From contig NZ_BNGS01000002.1 in the NCBI RefSeq assembly GCF_014905555.1, positions 744,001 through 808,000 on the forward strand: 64,000 bases of DNA. Reading direction: 5' to 3'. Position numbers and translations under genes: made by a program. The notes beneath the pieces were generated by a model that ran no database searches, was not told the DNA's origin, and worked only from the letters and a program-made list of their open reading frames with translations. This DNA comes from Streptomyces sp. Y2F8-2. Lineage in GTDB: Bacteria > Actinomycetota > Actinomycetes > Streptomycetales > Streptomycetaceae. The number at the start of each line of letters is the position of its first letter. Position 1 is the stretch's first letter. Below are positions 29,853 through 38,154 of the stretch, piece after piece.

Positions 29853-29877
29853 GCGTATAGGACACATCCTTGGGTAC
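29853..29877 (+). promoter_or_regulatory. Orphan SigB-type promoter sequence
   Basis: GCGT, 15 nt, GGGTAC: a full match to the Streptomyces sigma-B consensus GNNT-N14-16-GGGTAY. No protein gene is evident on the plus strand until 30565; between lie only a decayed STAS gene on the other strand and unassigned DNA. Confidence 0.4.
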
Positions 29878-30160
29878 GTGTATAACGCACCGGCCCCGCA
29901 CAAGAAGCAGTGGAACCCTGCACCTCCCATCTGCGCGGGGCCGATGCACCAGATATGGCATTGATTGCCAGCTCGCGGCCAAAACACCGGCCCCTTCTCG
30001 ACCGTGGACGGCACTGGAGACGGCCGTGCAGGCGGCAGCCGCCGTACCTGAACTCTCACCGAGAGCGTCGGGGTGCCCACCCCGCACCTGCCATCCGGTG
30101 CGGCGGAGATTACGGTCGGCCTGCTGGGCGGCCTGGCGGTGCAACCGACACGGCGCACCC

Positions 30161-30500
30161 TCAGAGTTCGGCCGAGTCACCGAACAGGCATCTGCAGGAA
30201 AAGACCTCACTCGTTCGGCCTATGCGCTCACGACCGTGCCGTGCAAAGGCGAGGCGTTCGAGGTAGGGGGTGAGCCGGTGGGCAAACAGATCGCCACCTG
30301 AGTCGTCCTGTTGGAAGACCTGAGCAGCGGCATCGCCGAAGGGCGCCCCCTGCGGGACGACGGCCGCATTGGGCAGGTAGTCCCGGGCCGAACAACTGTC
30401 CCAGGCCGACCAGGGGAAACAGCCGCGCGACGACCGCGACCAAGGTGCCAGGCAGCGCGAGAGCTCGCCGCCGGCTCCTGACCTGTTGCGGGACCGGGTC
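30161..30500 (-). pseudogene. Frameshifted STAS antagonist remnant
   Basis: One minus frame gives RRRALALPGTLVAVVARLF then PLVGLGQLFG (C-terminal part of a STAS domain). Another frame continues with NAAVVPQGAPFGDAAAQVFQ and a tail ending CRCLFGDSAEL. The core STAS motif is missing and the frames are discontinuous. Paralogous to the remnant at 27326-27544, in the same orientation; together they bracket the sigma-factor segment. Confidence 0.5.
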
Positions 30501-30564
30501 GGGCACATGGGTGAGGCTCGCGACATTTCGGGGAAAAAGTGGTGGCAGCTGATGGGAGGTTGCC

Positions 30565-31758
30565 GTGAAGGGTGGAGATGTGGAACTGGGCGAGTTGCTG
30601 GCTGCTGCGGAGGCGGCGCCGCCCGGTGCGTCCGTCGACGTGGTGGCACGCGACCTGCAAAAGCGATGTGGTGCGGAAGATGTGTCCTTCCTGTTCGTCG
30701 ACCTCGTCGGTCAGCGGCTAGTGAGGCTTGCGGCAGTCGACGGTGCCGTCGCGGACCAGGCTGAACCGATCGACCTGGGGGGCAGTGTCTACGACAGCGT
30801 TCTGCGCAGCCAGCGCCAGCATGCGGAACCGGACGGTCAGGGCGGACGCCGCGTTATCACGCCGGTCACCAACCGCGGCGACTGCATCGGCGTCTTGGAG
30901 GTGACCCTGCAGACCGCCGACGACACCGTGCTACGACAGGTCCGCGACGCGGCACACGCGCTGGCCTACATCATCGTCACGGACCGCCGCTTCACCGACT
31001 TGTACCATCTGGGCCGTCGCACCACCGAGACCAGTCTGGCCGCGGAAATCCAGCATCAACTGCTTCCCTCGGCCCCCTGCTGCGAGGCGACCCAGTTCAC
31101 CCTGGCGGCCGGGCTGATGCCGGCGGACGACATCGGTGGCGACACTTACGACTACACCCTCGACCGCGACACCCTGCACCTGTCCATCACCGACGCCATG
31201 GGCCACGACACCAACTCCGCTCTCCTGGCTACCTTGCTGGTCGGCGCGCTGCGAAGAGCACGCCGCAGCGGCTGTGACGCCCTCAAACAAGCCCATCACG
31301 CCCACCAGGCCCTGCTAAGCCACAGCCGAGGCCTGGCCACCGGACAGTTGCTGTGCATCGACCTCAAAACAGGCCTGTGTGAACTCATCAACGCCGGCCA
31401 TCCCTGGCCACTGCTGCTGCGCGATGGCACCGTCGATGAGGTCAAACTGGCCGTCAACCTCCCGTTCGGTGTGGCGGCACCCACCTCGTACCGCCTACAA
31501 GAACTTCAACTCTGTCCCGGGGACCGCCTGATTCTGCTCACTGACGGAATGCAGGAACGCGGTGCCGCAGCCGTCGACCTGGCCTCTGTCGTTCACGACA
31601 CCCGCATGCTGCACCCCCGCGAAGCCGTCCGCAGCCTGACCGCCGCAGTCCACGATGCCTGCCATGGCAACCTCAAGGACGATGCCACGGTCCTCATACT
31701 CGACTGGCATGGCAATCGTGGGTCTGTCAAAGGAGCGGCCCTGTCTCACATTCGGTAG
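30565..31758 (+). CDS. SpoIIE-type PP2C phosphatase with GAF-like N-terminus
   Basis: 397 residues; GTG start with GGGAGG 6 nt upstream. Residues about 10-150 resemble a GAF sensor domain; residues about 175-385 are the PPM/SpoIIE phosphatase with LAAEIQHQLLPS, the metal motifs ADDIGGDTYD and ITDAMGHD, NAGHPWPLLL, LLTDGMQE and the terminal DDATVLILD. Such proteins (RsbU/RsbP-like) dephosphorylate STAS antagonists and release sigma factors. The final residues GAALSHIR are encoded by what looks like the end of an ISL3-family element, so the natural C-terminus was probably slightly different. It lies in the partner-switching region. Confidence 0.9.
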   Translation: MKGGDVELGELLAAAEAAPPGASVDVVARDLQKRCGAEDVSFLFVDLVGQRLVRLAAVDGAVADQAEPIDLGGSVYDSVLRSQRQHAEPDGQGGRRVITPVTNRGDCIGVLEVTLQTADDTVLRQVRDAAHALAYIIVTDRRFTDLYHLGRRTTETSLAAEIQHQLLPSAPCCEATQFTLAAGLMPADDIGGDTYDYTLDRDTLHLSITDAMGHDTNSALLATLLVGALRRARRSGCDALKQAHHAHQALLSHSRGLATGQLLCIDLKTGLCELINAGHPWPLLLRDGTVDEVKLAVNLPFGVAAPTSYRLQELQLCPGDRLILLTDGMQERGAAAVDLASVVHDTRMLHPREAVRSLTAAVHDACHGNLKDDATVLILDWHGNRGSVKGAALSHIR

Positions 31759-32172
31759 TGACGGAAAGTGCCCCTATCCGAGGAGGATGTGGTGGCGAAG
31801 AAGGGTGAAGCCTGCTCGTCCGTGCATCTGGCGCGCGATCCGCTTGGTCTTGGTGTCGACGCCCTCGGTGGGGCCGTTGCTGTACGGAAGCGTGAGCGCG
31901 GCGATCACGGCGTCCCGGCCTCGGTCCAACCCCCCGGTGAAGGCGTGCAGATGAGGCAGATCGGCTGCGCGGACCTGGACGATCCAGCGCGAGAGCCCGT
32001 CGGCAGTTTCTGCGCGAGGCATCAAGAGCTGTGCAAAGCCCCTAATAGTGGCGGCCAGTTGGGTCATCTCGGGGCAGGCGGAGGTTGGCTTGGCCAGGAG
32101 CTCGTGTTGTTCGGCTTTGAGGTTTCCGGGCCTGGTGAGGAGCATCCGGGCGAGCCGGGCCGCGGTCGGCGA
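31737..32172 (-). mobile_element. ISL3-family insertion sequence fragment (transposase C-terminus)
   Basis: Minus-strand codons 31774-32172 encode the C-terminal part of an ISL3-type DDE transposase: RLARMLLTRPGNLKAEQHEL, TQLAATIRGFAQLL, and the hallmark end YSNGPTEGVDTKTKRIARQM then HGRAGFTLLRHHILLG, with E of NGPTEG as the catalytic Glu. A likely terminal repeat, GGCCCTGTCTCACATTCGG, lies at 31737-31755 within the 3' end of the upstream phosphatase gene. About two thirds of the transposase and the other IS end are missing, so it cannot move by itself. It is fused at about 32160-32172 to a truncated phosphatase gene. Confidence 0.85.
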
Positions 32173-32758
32173 AGCCGCCCTCCTGCTCAGCGCCTTCCGC
32201 CTCACCACCGCCCATCGCTCCAGCCTGCCCGACCTCACCGCCGCCCTGGACGCCCATGTCCAGCGTTACCTCGCCGACTTCTCCGCCACCGACGACGAGA
32301 CCGGTGAGCGCTTCATCACCGCGCCGTTCCTGGACCTGCCCGAGGACGAACCTCTTGCCCGTCTGACCAACTGCGGGCATCCGCCGCCGCTGCTTCTGCG
32401 GCCGGGCCAGGAGCTCCGGCCGGTCGTGGCCGAGACCGGACCGCCCCTGGGCGTCCGCCTCCTCTCAGCCAGCATTCACGCCGAGACGACCGTGCCCTTC
32501 GACGCCGGCGACACCCTGCTGCTGTACACCGACGGCGTGATCGAGGCCCGCGACGCCTCCGGCACCTTCTACCCGCTGGCCCAGCGTGCCGCCCACTGGG
32601 CCCACTGCCCACCTGCCGCACTGGTCAGGCATCTGTGCCGCGACCTGTTCGCCCACACCGGAGGCCGCCTGGGCGACGACGCCCTGATCGCCGTCCACCG
32701 CGCCTCGCACTCCCACAAGACCAGCCCAGCCAGGCGGGGCCCGGAAGCCGCATGCTGA
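32160..32758 (+). pseudogene. SpoIIE-type phosphatase truncated at its 5' end by the IS fragment
   Basis: From about 32162 the plus strand encodes the second half of a PP2C/SpoIIE phosphatase: VGEAALLLSAFRLTTAH, LTNCGHPPPLLLRPG, LLLYTDGVIEARD and GDDALIAVH. The first half, including the DIGGD-type metal motif, is absent because the frame runs into transposase sequence read antisense. A reading frame with a start at 32048 exists, but its first 38 residues are antisense IS sequence. Probably inactive. Confidence 0.75.
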
Positions 32759-32801
32759 GTTGGAACGGCCAGAGCCCGGAGGCCGAGTCTCGGCCAGGCT
32801 G

Positions 32802-35075
32802 TCACACCACGGACTTACCTGATCTTCCAGACGTGCTTCTGGCGGGCGGAGTGGCGGTGAGGACGAGGGCGGCCTGGTCGTCGTGTATGCCGCGGGAGCC
32901 GGTGAAGGCGTGCACGGCGCGAGTGAGCCTGTCGATGGCCTCCTGCGCGGTCAGCGGTGCCCCGGGGGAGCTGCTGAGGGCGTGGACGAGGCGTTCCTCG
33001 CCGAACTGCTCCCGGTCGTCGTTGCAGGCTTCCGTGATGCCGTCGGTGTAGAGCAGCAGGCTTTCGGTCGGCCCCAGGTGCAGGTGGTGGGTGGACAGGT
33101 GGGGGTCGTCGGTGATGCCGATGAGGCTGCCGGGGCTGTCGACGAGATGTGCGGTGCCGTGCTGGTCGAGGTGGAGGGGGAGGGTGTGGCCGGCACGGAC
33201 GAAGGTGAGGTCGAGACCCTTCTCACCGGCGGGGGTGAGGTGGCCGTAGACGAGGGTGACGAAGCCGGTGCCGTGGCTGTCGGGTCGCTGCAGGAGGGCT
33301 TTGTTGACGGCGCGGACGACTGCTTCGGGGCCGGGCAGGAGGGGGGCGACGGCGCGGGCGGTGTGGCGGACCAGGGCGGTGGTGGTCGCGGCGGTGGCGC
33401 CGCGTCCGCAGACGTCGCCGAGCATGAACGCCCAGCTGCCGTCGTCGAGGGGAAAGAGGTCGTAGAAGTCGCCGCCGATGTCGAGTCCCTCGCCGGCGGG
33501 GTGGTAGTAGGCGGCGGCCTGGGCGCCGGGCAGGGCCGGGACCTCGGGCAGGAGGAGGCCGGCCTGCAGGTCGCGGGTGAGGGTGACGCGCTGGGTGTAC
33601 TGGCGGGCGTTGAGCGCGGCCGAGGTGGCGCGGCGGGCGAGTTCCTCGGCGAGGGCAATGGTATGGCCGTCGAAGGCGTGCTCGCCGGTGGACAGCAGGG
33701 TCAGGGCGCCAAAAGCGCGGCCCCGCTCCAGGAGCGGAATGCACAGGTAGCCGGTGACGCCCAGCTCGTCCCAGGGTCCGGGACCGGTGGGGGTGCGGCG
33801 GGCAACCTCGCTCAGCCCGGTGGCGAGGACGCGGGCGACGGCGTCGTCGGCGGCGTCGTAGACGGGAATGTGCGCGGCGAGCAGGTCCTGCTGGGCCTGA
33901 GTGGGGGCGGCGGTGGCGATGCGGCGCACCCGCCCTTTCTCGATGAGGTCGACCGCGCACAGCGGGGCCAGCACGGGAGTGCAGGAGGCGGCCAGGCGCT
34001 GCAGGGTCTGGGTGTCATCCAGACCGGCGTTGAGGGCGGTGCTGGCCTTGAGGAGGAAGGCGAGGTCGGCGCGGGCGGCCTGCTCTCTTGCCTCAGCGGC
34101 CAGGCGGGCTTCTTCCGCGTGGTGGCGTTCGATGGCCAGGGCGGCGGTGTCGGCGAAGACCCGGGCCAGGGCGAGGTCGGACTCCTGGGGCGCCCGGGGG
34201 GTGCGGTGGTACATGGCGAAGGTCCCCAGCAGCGAGCCGTCCCTGGCCAGGATGGGCGTGGACCAGCAGGCCGCGAGCCGCGCGGCCTCGGCAAGGTGAC
34301 GGAAGTCGTCCCAGAACGGATCGGTGGCGATGTCGGTGACGATGACCGTCTTGCGCCGGTGGGCGGCGGTGCCGCAGGAGCCGACCCCGTCGCCCGTAGC
34401 GATACCGTCGATGGCCTGGTTGTAGAAGTCGGGCAGGCTCGGGGCGGCGCCGTGCCGCAGATGCTTTCCGTCGGCGTCGGCGAGGAGCACGGAGACCAGG
34501 ACCTCTTCCGGAGCGAGGTCCTCGATCGCGCGGGCCATACCCTCCAGTACCTCGGCCAGGGGGGCCTGGCGGGCGATCTGCTCCAACAGCGCACGGTGCT
34601 CGGCCGTCAGCCGCTGGGCATGCTTGACCTGTGTGGTCTCCACCCCGATGACCCGCACACCGATGACGTTGCCGCCCGCATCCAGCCGCGGCTCATAGGT
34701 GAAGTCGAAAAACGCCTCGCGGGCCGCGGCTCCACTGCCGAGGATCACGCGGGCGTCGCGCCCGATGTGCCGCTGCCCGGTGCGGAAGACCTGGTCCAGC
34801 AGGGCGATAAAGCCCTGGTCGGCCAGCTCGGGCATCAGCTGCCCCAGCGGCACCCCGGTACGGGCCCGCTCGCCGCCGCCGATCGCGGCGAAGAACGCCT
34901 CGTTGGCGGCCTCCACCATGTGCGCGGGCCCCGCAAGCGACGCGAACACGGCCGTCGACCGACCGAACAGGGCTAGAAGATCTTCTTCGGCGCCCTGCCC
35001 GGCCGCAGCGTTCATGGTCCGGGCAGGCCCGGTCTGCGCGGCCTGGACAGGCTGCTGCTCTTGAAAGCGGGTCAT
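32802..35075 (-). CDS. PAS-GAF-GAF SpoIIE phosphatase
   Basis: 757 residues from the ATG at 35075, which lies 7 nt after the stop of the STAS gene (operon). Order: PAS/PAC (about 20-165, with VIGVRVIGVETTQ), GAF 1 (about 185-345), a helical linker rich in Ala/Glu, GAF 2 (about 365-520), PP2C/SpoIIE (about 535-740: TRDLQAGLLLPEVPALPG, EGLDIGGDFYDLF, LGDVCGRGA, VRAGHTLPL, LLLYTDGITEA, DDQAALVL). All metal-binding Asp positions are present. It is a cytoplasmic sensor phosphatase whose natural target is likely the adjacent STAS protein. Confidence 0.92.
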   Translation of the reverse strand: MTRFQEQQPVQAAQTGPARTMNAAAGQGAEEDLLALFGRSTAVFASLAGPAHMVEAANEAFFAAIGGGERARTGVPLGQLMPELADQGFIALLDQVFRTGQRHIGRDARVILGSGAAAREAFFDFTYEPRLDAGGNVIGVRVIGVETTQVKHAQRLTAEHRALLEQIARQAPLAEVLEGMARAIEDLAPEEVLVSVLLADADGKHLRHGAAPSLPDFYNQAIDGIATGDGVGSCGTAAHRRKTVIVTDIATDPFWDDFRHLAEAARLAACWSTPILARDGSLLGTFAMYHRTPRAPQESDLALARVFADTAALAIERHHAEEARLAAEAREQAARADLAFLLKASTALNAGLDDTQTLQRLAASCTPVLAPLCAVDLIEKGRVRRIATAAPTQAQQDLLAAHIPVYDAADDAVARVLATGLSEVARRTPTGPGPWDELGVTGYLCIPLLERGRAFGALTLLSTGEHAFDGHTIALAEELARRATSAALNARQYTQRVTLTRDLQAGLLLPEVPALPGAQAAAYYHPAGEGLDIGGDFYDLFPLDDGSWAFMLGDVCGRGATAATTTALVRHTARAVAPLLPGPEAVVRAVNKALLQRPDSHGTGFVTLVYGHLTPAGEKGLDLTFVRAGHTLPLHLDQHGTAHLVDSPGSLIGITDDPHLSTHHLHLGPTESLLLYTDGITEACNDDREQFGEERLVHALSSSPGAPLTAQEAIDRLTRAVHAFTGSRGIHDDQAALVLTATPPARSTSGRSGKSVV

Positions 35076-35082
35076 GCCCCTG

Positions 35083-35487
35083 CTACCTCTCACTCGCCGC
35101 CTGCGGCGAAGACGATCCGTCCCCCGGGCGGGGCGCCGGCCCGCCTGCCTCGGCGGCCGACGCATCCGCCACCGTGCCATACAGGCCGATGACCTGGTCC
35201 AGACCCGTGAGCGCGAACACCCGCGTCACCGAGCCAGGGGCTGCCGCCAGCCGCAGCACACCCCTGTACGCCGCCAGCCGCTGGTGCGTTGTGATCAGAG
35301 CGTTGATGCCGGATGAGTCGCAAAACGTCAGGGCGGAGCAGTCGATCACCACCACCTCCGGCGGCTGCGGCCCGGCGAGCACCGCATCCACCGCCTCGCG
35401 CAGCTGCACGGCGCTGTTGAAGTCCAGCTCGCCGCGTAGAGCGATCACACACCCCAGCCCGCCCGGTTCGACGTCCACCGAAAACAC
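35083..35487 (-). CDS. STAS anti-sigma-factor antagonist
   Basis: SpoIIAA/RsbV-type protein that binds an RsbW-like kinase when unphosphorylated. The GTG at 35487 is chosen because AGGAGG (35496-35501) lies 8 nt upstream and the resulting 134 residues match the family. An in-frame GTG at 35604 overlaps the preceding stop by 4 bp but has no ribosome site and would add 39 atypical residues. STAS strands FSVDVEPGG and VIALRGELDFNS, then FCDSSGINALI, whose second Ser is the phospho-acceptor position. Tail of about 25 residues is Ala/Pro/Gly rich. Operon with the phosphatase downstream and winged-helix gene upstream. Confidence 0.9.
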   Translation of the reverse strand: MFSVDVEPGGLGCVIALRGELDFNSAVQLREAVDAVLAGPQPPEVVVIDCSALTFCDSSGINALITTHQRLAAYRGVLRLAAAPGSVTRVFALTGLDQVIGLYGTVADASAAEAGGPAPRPGDGSSSPQAASER

Positions 35488-35600
35488 CCTCGGCGCCTCC
35501 TCCGCCCTTTGATCGTGAAACGAGTATCTGACAGCCGGTATCGCCAGATACGGGCGGGCGCCCGGGAGCCCGACGCTGTTCGGGTGGTCCGTCAGGGTCT

Positions 35601-35972
35601 TCACAGTCGTGCGGGGTAATCAGGCGCCGGGCCGGCGGCTGTGCCCACTGGGGCCGGGGCGCGGTCGGCCTCGTCCTTCACGAGCATGGACAGCAGTGCG
35701 GCCACGGTCAGTCCGGCTCCTGCTTCGGCCGGGTGGCGCAGCACCTTGGTGGGATCGATCCGGTAGGTGTTGGTACGCCCTTCCCGGGTGTGGGAGAGGT
35801 AACCGTCCTGTTCGAGGTCGGAAATGATCTTCTGAACGGCGCGGTCGGTGAGCCGGCAGTGCACGGCGATGTCACGGATGCGGGCGTTGTGGTTGTCGGC
35901 GATGACGGCCAGCACCCGGGCGTGGTTGGTCAGGAACGTCCATCCGGTGTGCGGCTCGGGTGCGGTATCCAT
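35601..35972 (-). CDS. Winged-helix (MarR-like) DNA-binding protein
   Basis: 123 residues. A winged HTH occupies about residues 15-75: ARVLAVIADNHNARIRDIAV, TDRAVQKIISDLEQDGYL and the wing THTREGRTNTYRI-like segment. The C-terminal 40 residues are Ala/Pro rich. A TAAAGT -10-like box (35982-35987) lies 9 nt before the ATG with no ribosome site, so it may be leaderless. First gene of the wHTH-STAS-phosphatase set and divergent from the STAS-ANTAR gene; the inverted repeat at 36002-36024 could be its operator. Confidence 0.82.
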   Translation of the reverse strand: MDTAPEPHTGWTFLTNHARVLAVIADNHNARIRDIAVHCRLTDRAVQKIISDLEQDGYLSHTREGRTNTYRIDPTKVLRHPAEAGAGLTVAALLSMLVKDEADRAPAPVGTAAGPAPDYPARL

Positions 35973-36001
35973 GCTCGCACTTTACCGAATGGCCGTTCAC
36001 G

Positions 36002-36024
36002 AACCAGTAAACACGTACCTGGTT
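36002..36024. promoter_or_regulatory. Inverted repeat in the divergent promoter region
   Basis: AACCAG (36002-36007), 11 nt, CTGGTT (36019-36024), between the winged-helix gene and the STAS-ANTAR gene. Candidate operator for the winged-helix protein. Confidence 0.45.
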
Positions 36025-36102
36025 TCATGTATTGGTTGACGTATGTCGGGTGAGGAGGCGAGTCTGGACGCGCAACAGGCGGTCAGACAGGGGAGACGGG
36101 CC

Positions 36103-36975
36103 ATGTCGGAACCTGCGCACTCTGCGCGGTCCCACAGCGCGAAGGGCACGCAACGCCCCAAGAGCGACACCCGGCCCGCGGCCGACTGGCCATGCCTGGC
36201 GACGGTCGACATCGTGGCGGACGGCGACCGCACGAGCGTGACCGTGCGGGGCGAACTCGACCTCGATGCCGTACCGCTCATCCGGAGCGAGATGCACGAA
36301 GCCCTGCACCGCTCGGGCAGCGCCATCGACCTGGATCTGCGCGCGGTCGGATTCTGCGACTGCTCCGGCCTCAACCTCCTGCTCGAACTGCGTCAGCGAG
36401 CTCTCCGCCAGGGCAAGACCGTAGCTATCCGTGCCGCAAGTCCCCCGGTGGGCCGGCTGCTCGAGCTGACCGGTACCCGCCAGTTGTTCGCACACCCCGC
36501 CCCGGACGCCAAGGACAGCAGGCGCCCGGGTGGCCACGACACGAATGCGTGCCATGACGCCGACCAGGACCTGCGCAGCGAGGTCAGTCAGCTGCGGCGT
36601 GCCATGCGGACCCGGCCGACGATCGACCTGGCCCGCGGCATCCTGATGGCCACCTTCGGCCTGAGCCCCGAGGCGGCCTGGAACGTGCTGGTCACCACCT
36701 CGCAGACCACCAACACCAAGCTGCACCGCCTGGCAAGTGCGCTGGTGAGCACTGTCCACGGCGCCACGCTGCCCCCCACCGTGCAGGCACATCTCAGGGC
36801 CGCAGTCACCGGTACGAACGCAGCATCCGCGGCCCCGGCGAACGGCCGGCGCCGACACCGTGGTGAACCTGCCCGCCATCTGCCGTTCAGTGGCAGGCTG
36901 GGGCAGATGCCCGCAGGCCCGGGCAGAGCCGACACACCCAGCTCGGCGCAACCACGGCCGGCCCGCCCTTCATGA
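36103..36975 (+). CDS. STAS-ANTAR fusion protein
   Basis: 290 residues from the ATG at 36103 (GGGGAG 7 nt upstream; an ATG at 36043 has no ribosome site). Residues about 30-140 form a STAS domain with ELDLDAVPLI and FCDCSGLNLLLELR, so the phospho-acceptor Ser is present. Residues about 165-225 form an ANTAR RNA-binding domain (LRRAMRTRPTIDLARGILMA, then the conserved helix with TNTKLHRLASALV). The last 60 residues are disordered. ANTAR domains bind paired hexaloop RNA hairpins and act in antitermination. Coupling it to a STAS switch suggests kinase/phosphatase control of an RNA-level response (inference). Confidence 0.88.
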   Translation: MSEPAHSARSHSAKGTQRPKSDTRPAADWPCLATVDIVADGDRTSVTVRGELDLDAVPLIRSEMHEALHRSGSAIDLDLRAVGFCDCSGLNLLLELRQRALRQGKTVAIRAASPPVGRLLELTGTRQLFAHPAPDAKDSRRPGGHDTNACHDADQDLRSEVSQLRRAMRTRPTIDLARGILMATFGLSPEAAWNVLVTTSQTTNTKLHRLASALVSTVHGATLPPTVQAHLRAAVTGTNAASAAPANGRRRHRGEPARHLPFSGRLGQMPAGPGRADTPSSAQPRPARPS

Positions 36976-37298
36976 CGCTCCTCATGCAGCCCGCCGACCG
37001 ACACCGCCTCCCGCCGAACTGATCCCCGACACCACGGGCCTGGACGCCCACCCACCGGGCTCGGGAACGCAGTCTGACCTGCACCTGCCCGGTTTCACGA
37101 TCAATCTGCGCGCGCGACCGGTCCGTATGAGGAGCACCGTCAGCGCGTGAGCATGCCGAGCGCATGCCCTCGTGCCCCGTACGGTCTCCCCACGGAGCGA
37201 GCCCGGCCGCCCGAAGGACTGCCACGACCGCGCGATGCCGCCCGGCATGCTCCGCAGCCGAGCACCGCTCCCGCACACTGACCACCGTGTCCGAAGCC

Positions 37299-37800
37299 CG
37301 TGTCCTCGGCATGGCGGATCAAGCGCACTGCCGCATGCGGATCTCCGCAGCGAGTCTCGCATTCCGCTTCGACGGCATCCAGCCACGCCCAGAACTCCGC
37401 TGACGCCTGTCCGCGGCGAGCATAGGCACGGGCGGCCATCATGCGCTCGACTGCTGCCTCCCGGTCGTCCGCCCAGCCCGGAATGAAGGCCATGTGCGCG
37501 AGGACGGCTGCGCCGAGCAGCGCATCGTCCGCTTCGGCGGCGGCCTGTAGAGCCCGCAGGAGGGTCTCCGAAGCCTGCTCCGGCTCTCGCAGGTCGAAGA
37601 ACTCGATGCGGCCGGCAAGGAGATAGGACTCGGCCAGTGCGGCTGCGAGGGTCTGACGGCCGGGTCGGCCGTTTCAGGGAGGAGGGCGCAGCCGAGACGA
37701 GCGTGCTCCAGGACCGCTGGGTGCAACACGGCAGGGGCGACGGACCAATACAGGTGCCGGTGTGAGCGCGTGACAGCCTCGAAGTCCCTGCCGACGGTCA
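37299..37800 (-). pseudogene. Frameshifted C-terminal part of an XRE/TPR-type regulator
   Basis: Minus strand 37800-37655 encodes VTRSHRHLYWSVAPAVLHPA then VLEHARLGCALLPETADPAV. A frameshift near 37655-37670 moves the match to another frame reading TLAAALAESYLLAGRIEFFD, then LLGAAVLAHMAFIPGWADD and AYARRGQASAEFWAWLDAVE, ending about 37299. This is the TPR-like region typical of large Streptomyces XRE regulators. The N-terminal HTH and the last repeats are missing. The stretches 36976-37298 and 37801-38121 hold nothing else I can support. Confidence 0.65.
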
Positions 37801-38121
37801 CTGGTTGCGTTGTGGCCCCACCTTGAGCGGGGACGGCCGTCAGCCGGGCTCCGGGCAGAGGCGCACGAGGCCCACCGCGCGGGGCCGCGCCCGTGCACGC
37901 CGACGCCGCCCGGTCGGGGCGGCATGGCAGGAGCCGCAGACGACAAGGGCGAGAGGGCGGTCCTGACGGCCGTCTGCGGCATCGCTCATCTTCCGTCTCC
38001 TCCGTATGGGTCAAAGAAATCCCCCGTCTGCGCAACGGGCGACCCAACTCGCCGAATGGGCCGCCCTAGTTGGGACGCCGGCGATTTGACACCGCCCCGC
38101 CGTACCACCAGCCTATGCGCA

Positions 38122-38136
38122 TGACATCCATTTTCA
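38122..38136. promoter_or_regulatory. Zur-box-like palindrome before the ATPase gene
   Basis: TGACATCCATTTTCA matches the Streptomyces Zur core TGAAAATGATTTTCA at 11 of 15 positions, 19 nt before the ATG at 38155. Zinc-responsive control is inferred. Confidence 0.45.
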
Positions 38137-38154
38137 ATAGGAGCGGCTGAAGCC

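Noticed and set aside
32048..32160. Extending the truncated phosphatase to an ATG at 32048
   Set aside because: The added residues are antisense transposase sequence, and no phosphatase N-terminus is present.
32883..34976. 697-codon plus-strand frame opposite the PAS-GAF phosphatase
   Set aside because: Antisense shadow; the minus strand carries all phosphatase motifs.
37840..37989. 48-codon minus-strand frame starting MSDAADGRQDRPLALVVC
   Set aside because: Reasonable ribosome site, but no family and it ends in Arg-rich antisense-like sequence beside a pseudogene; not supportable as a gene.
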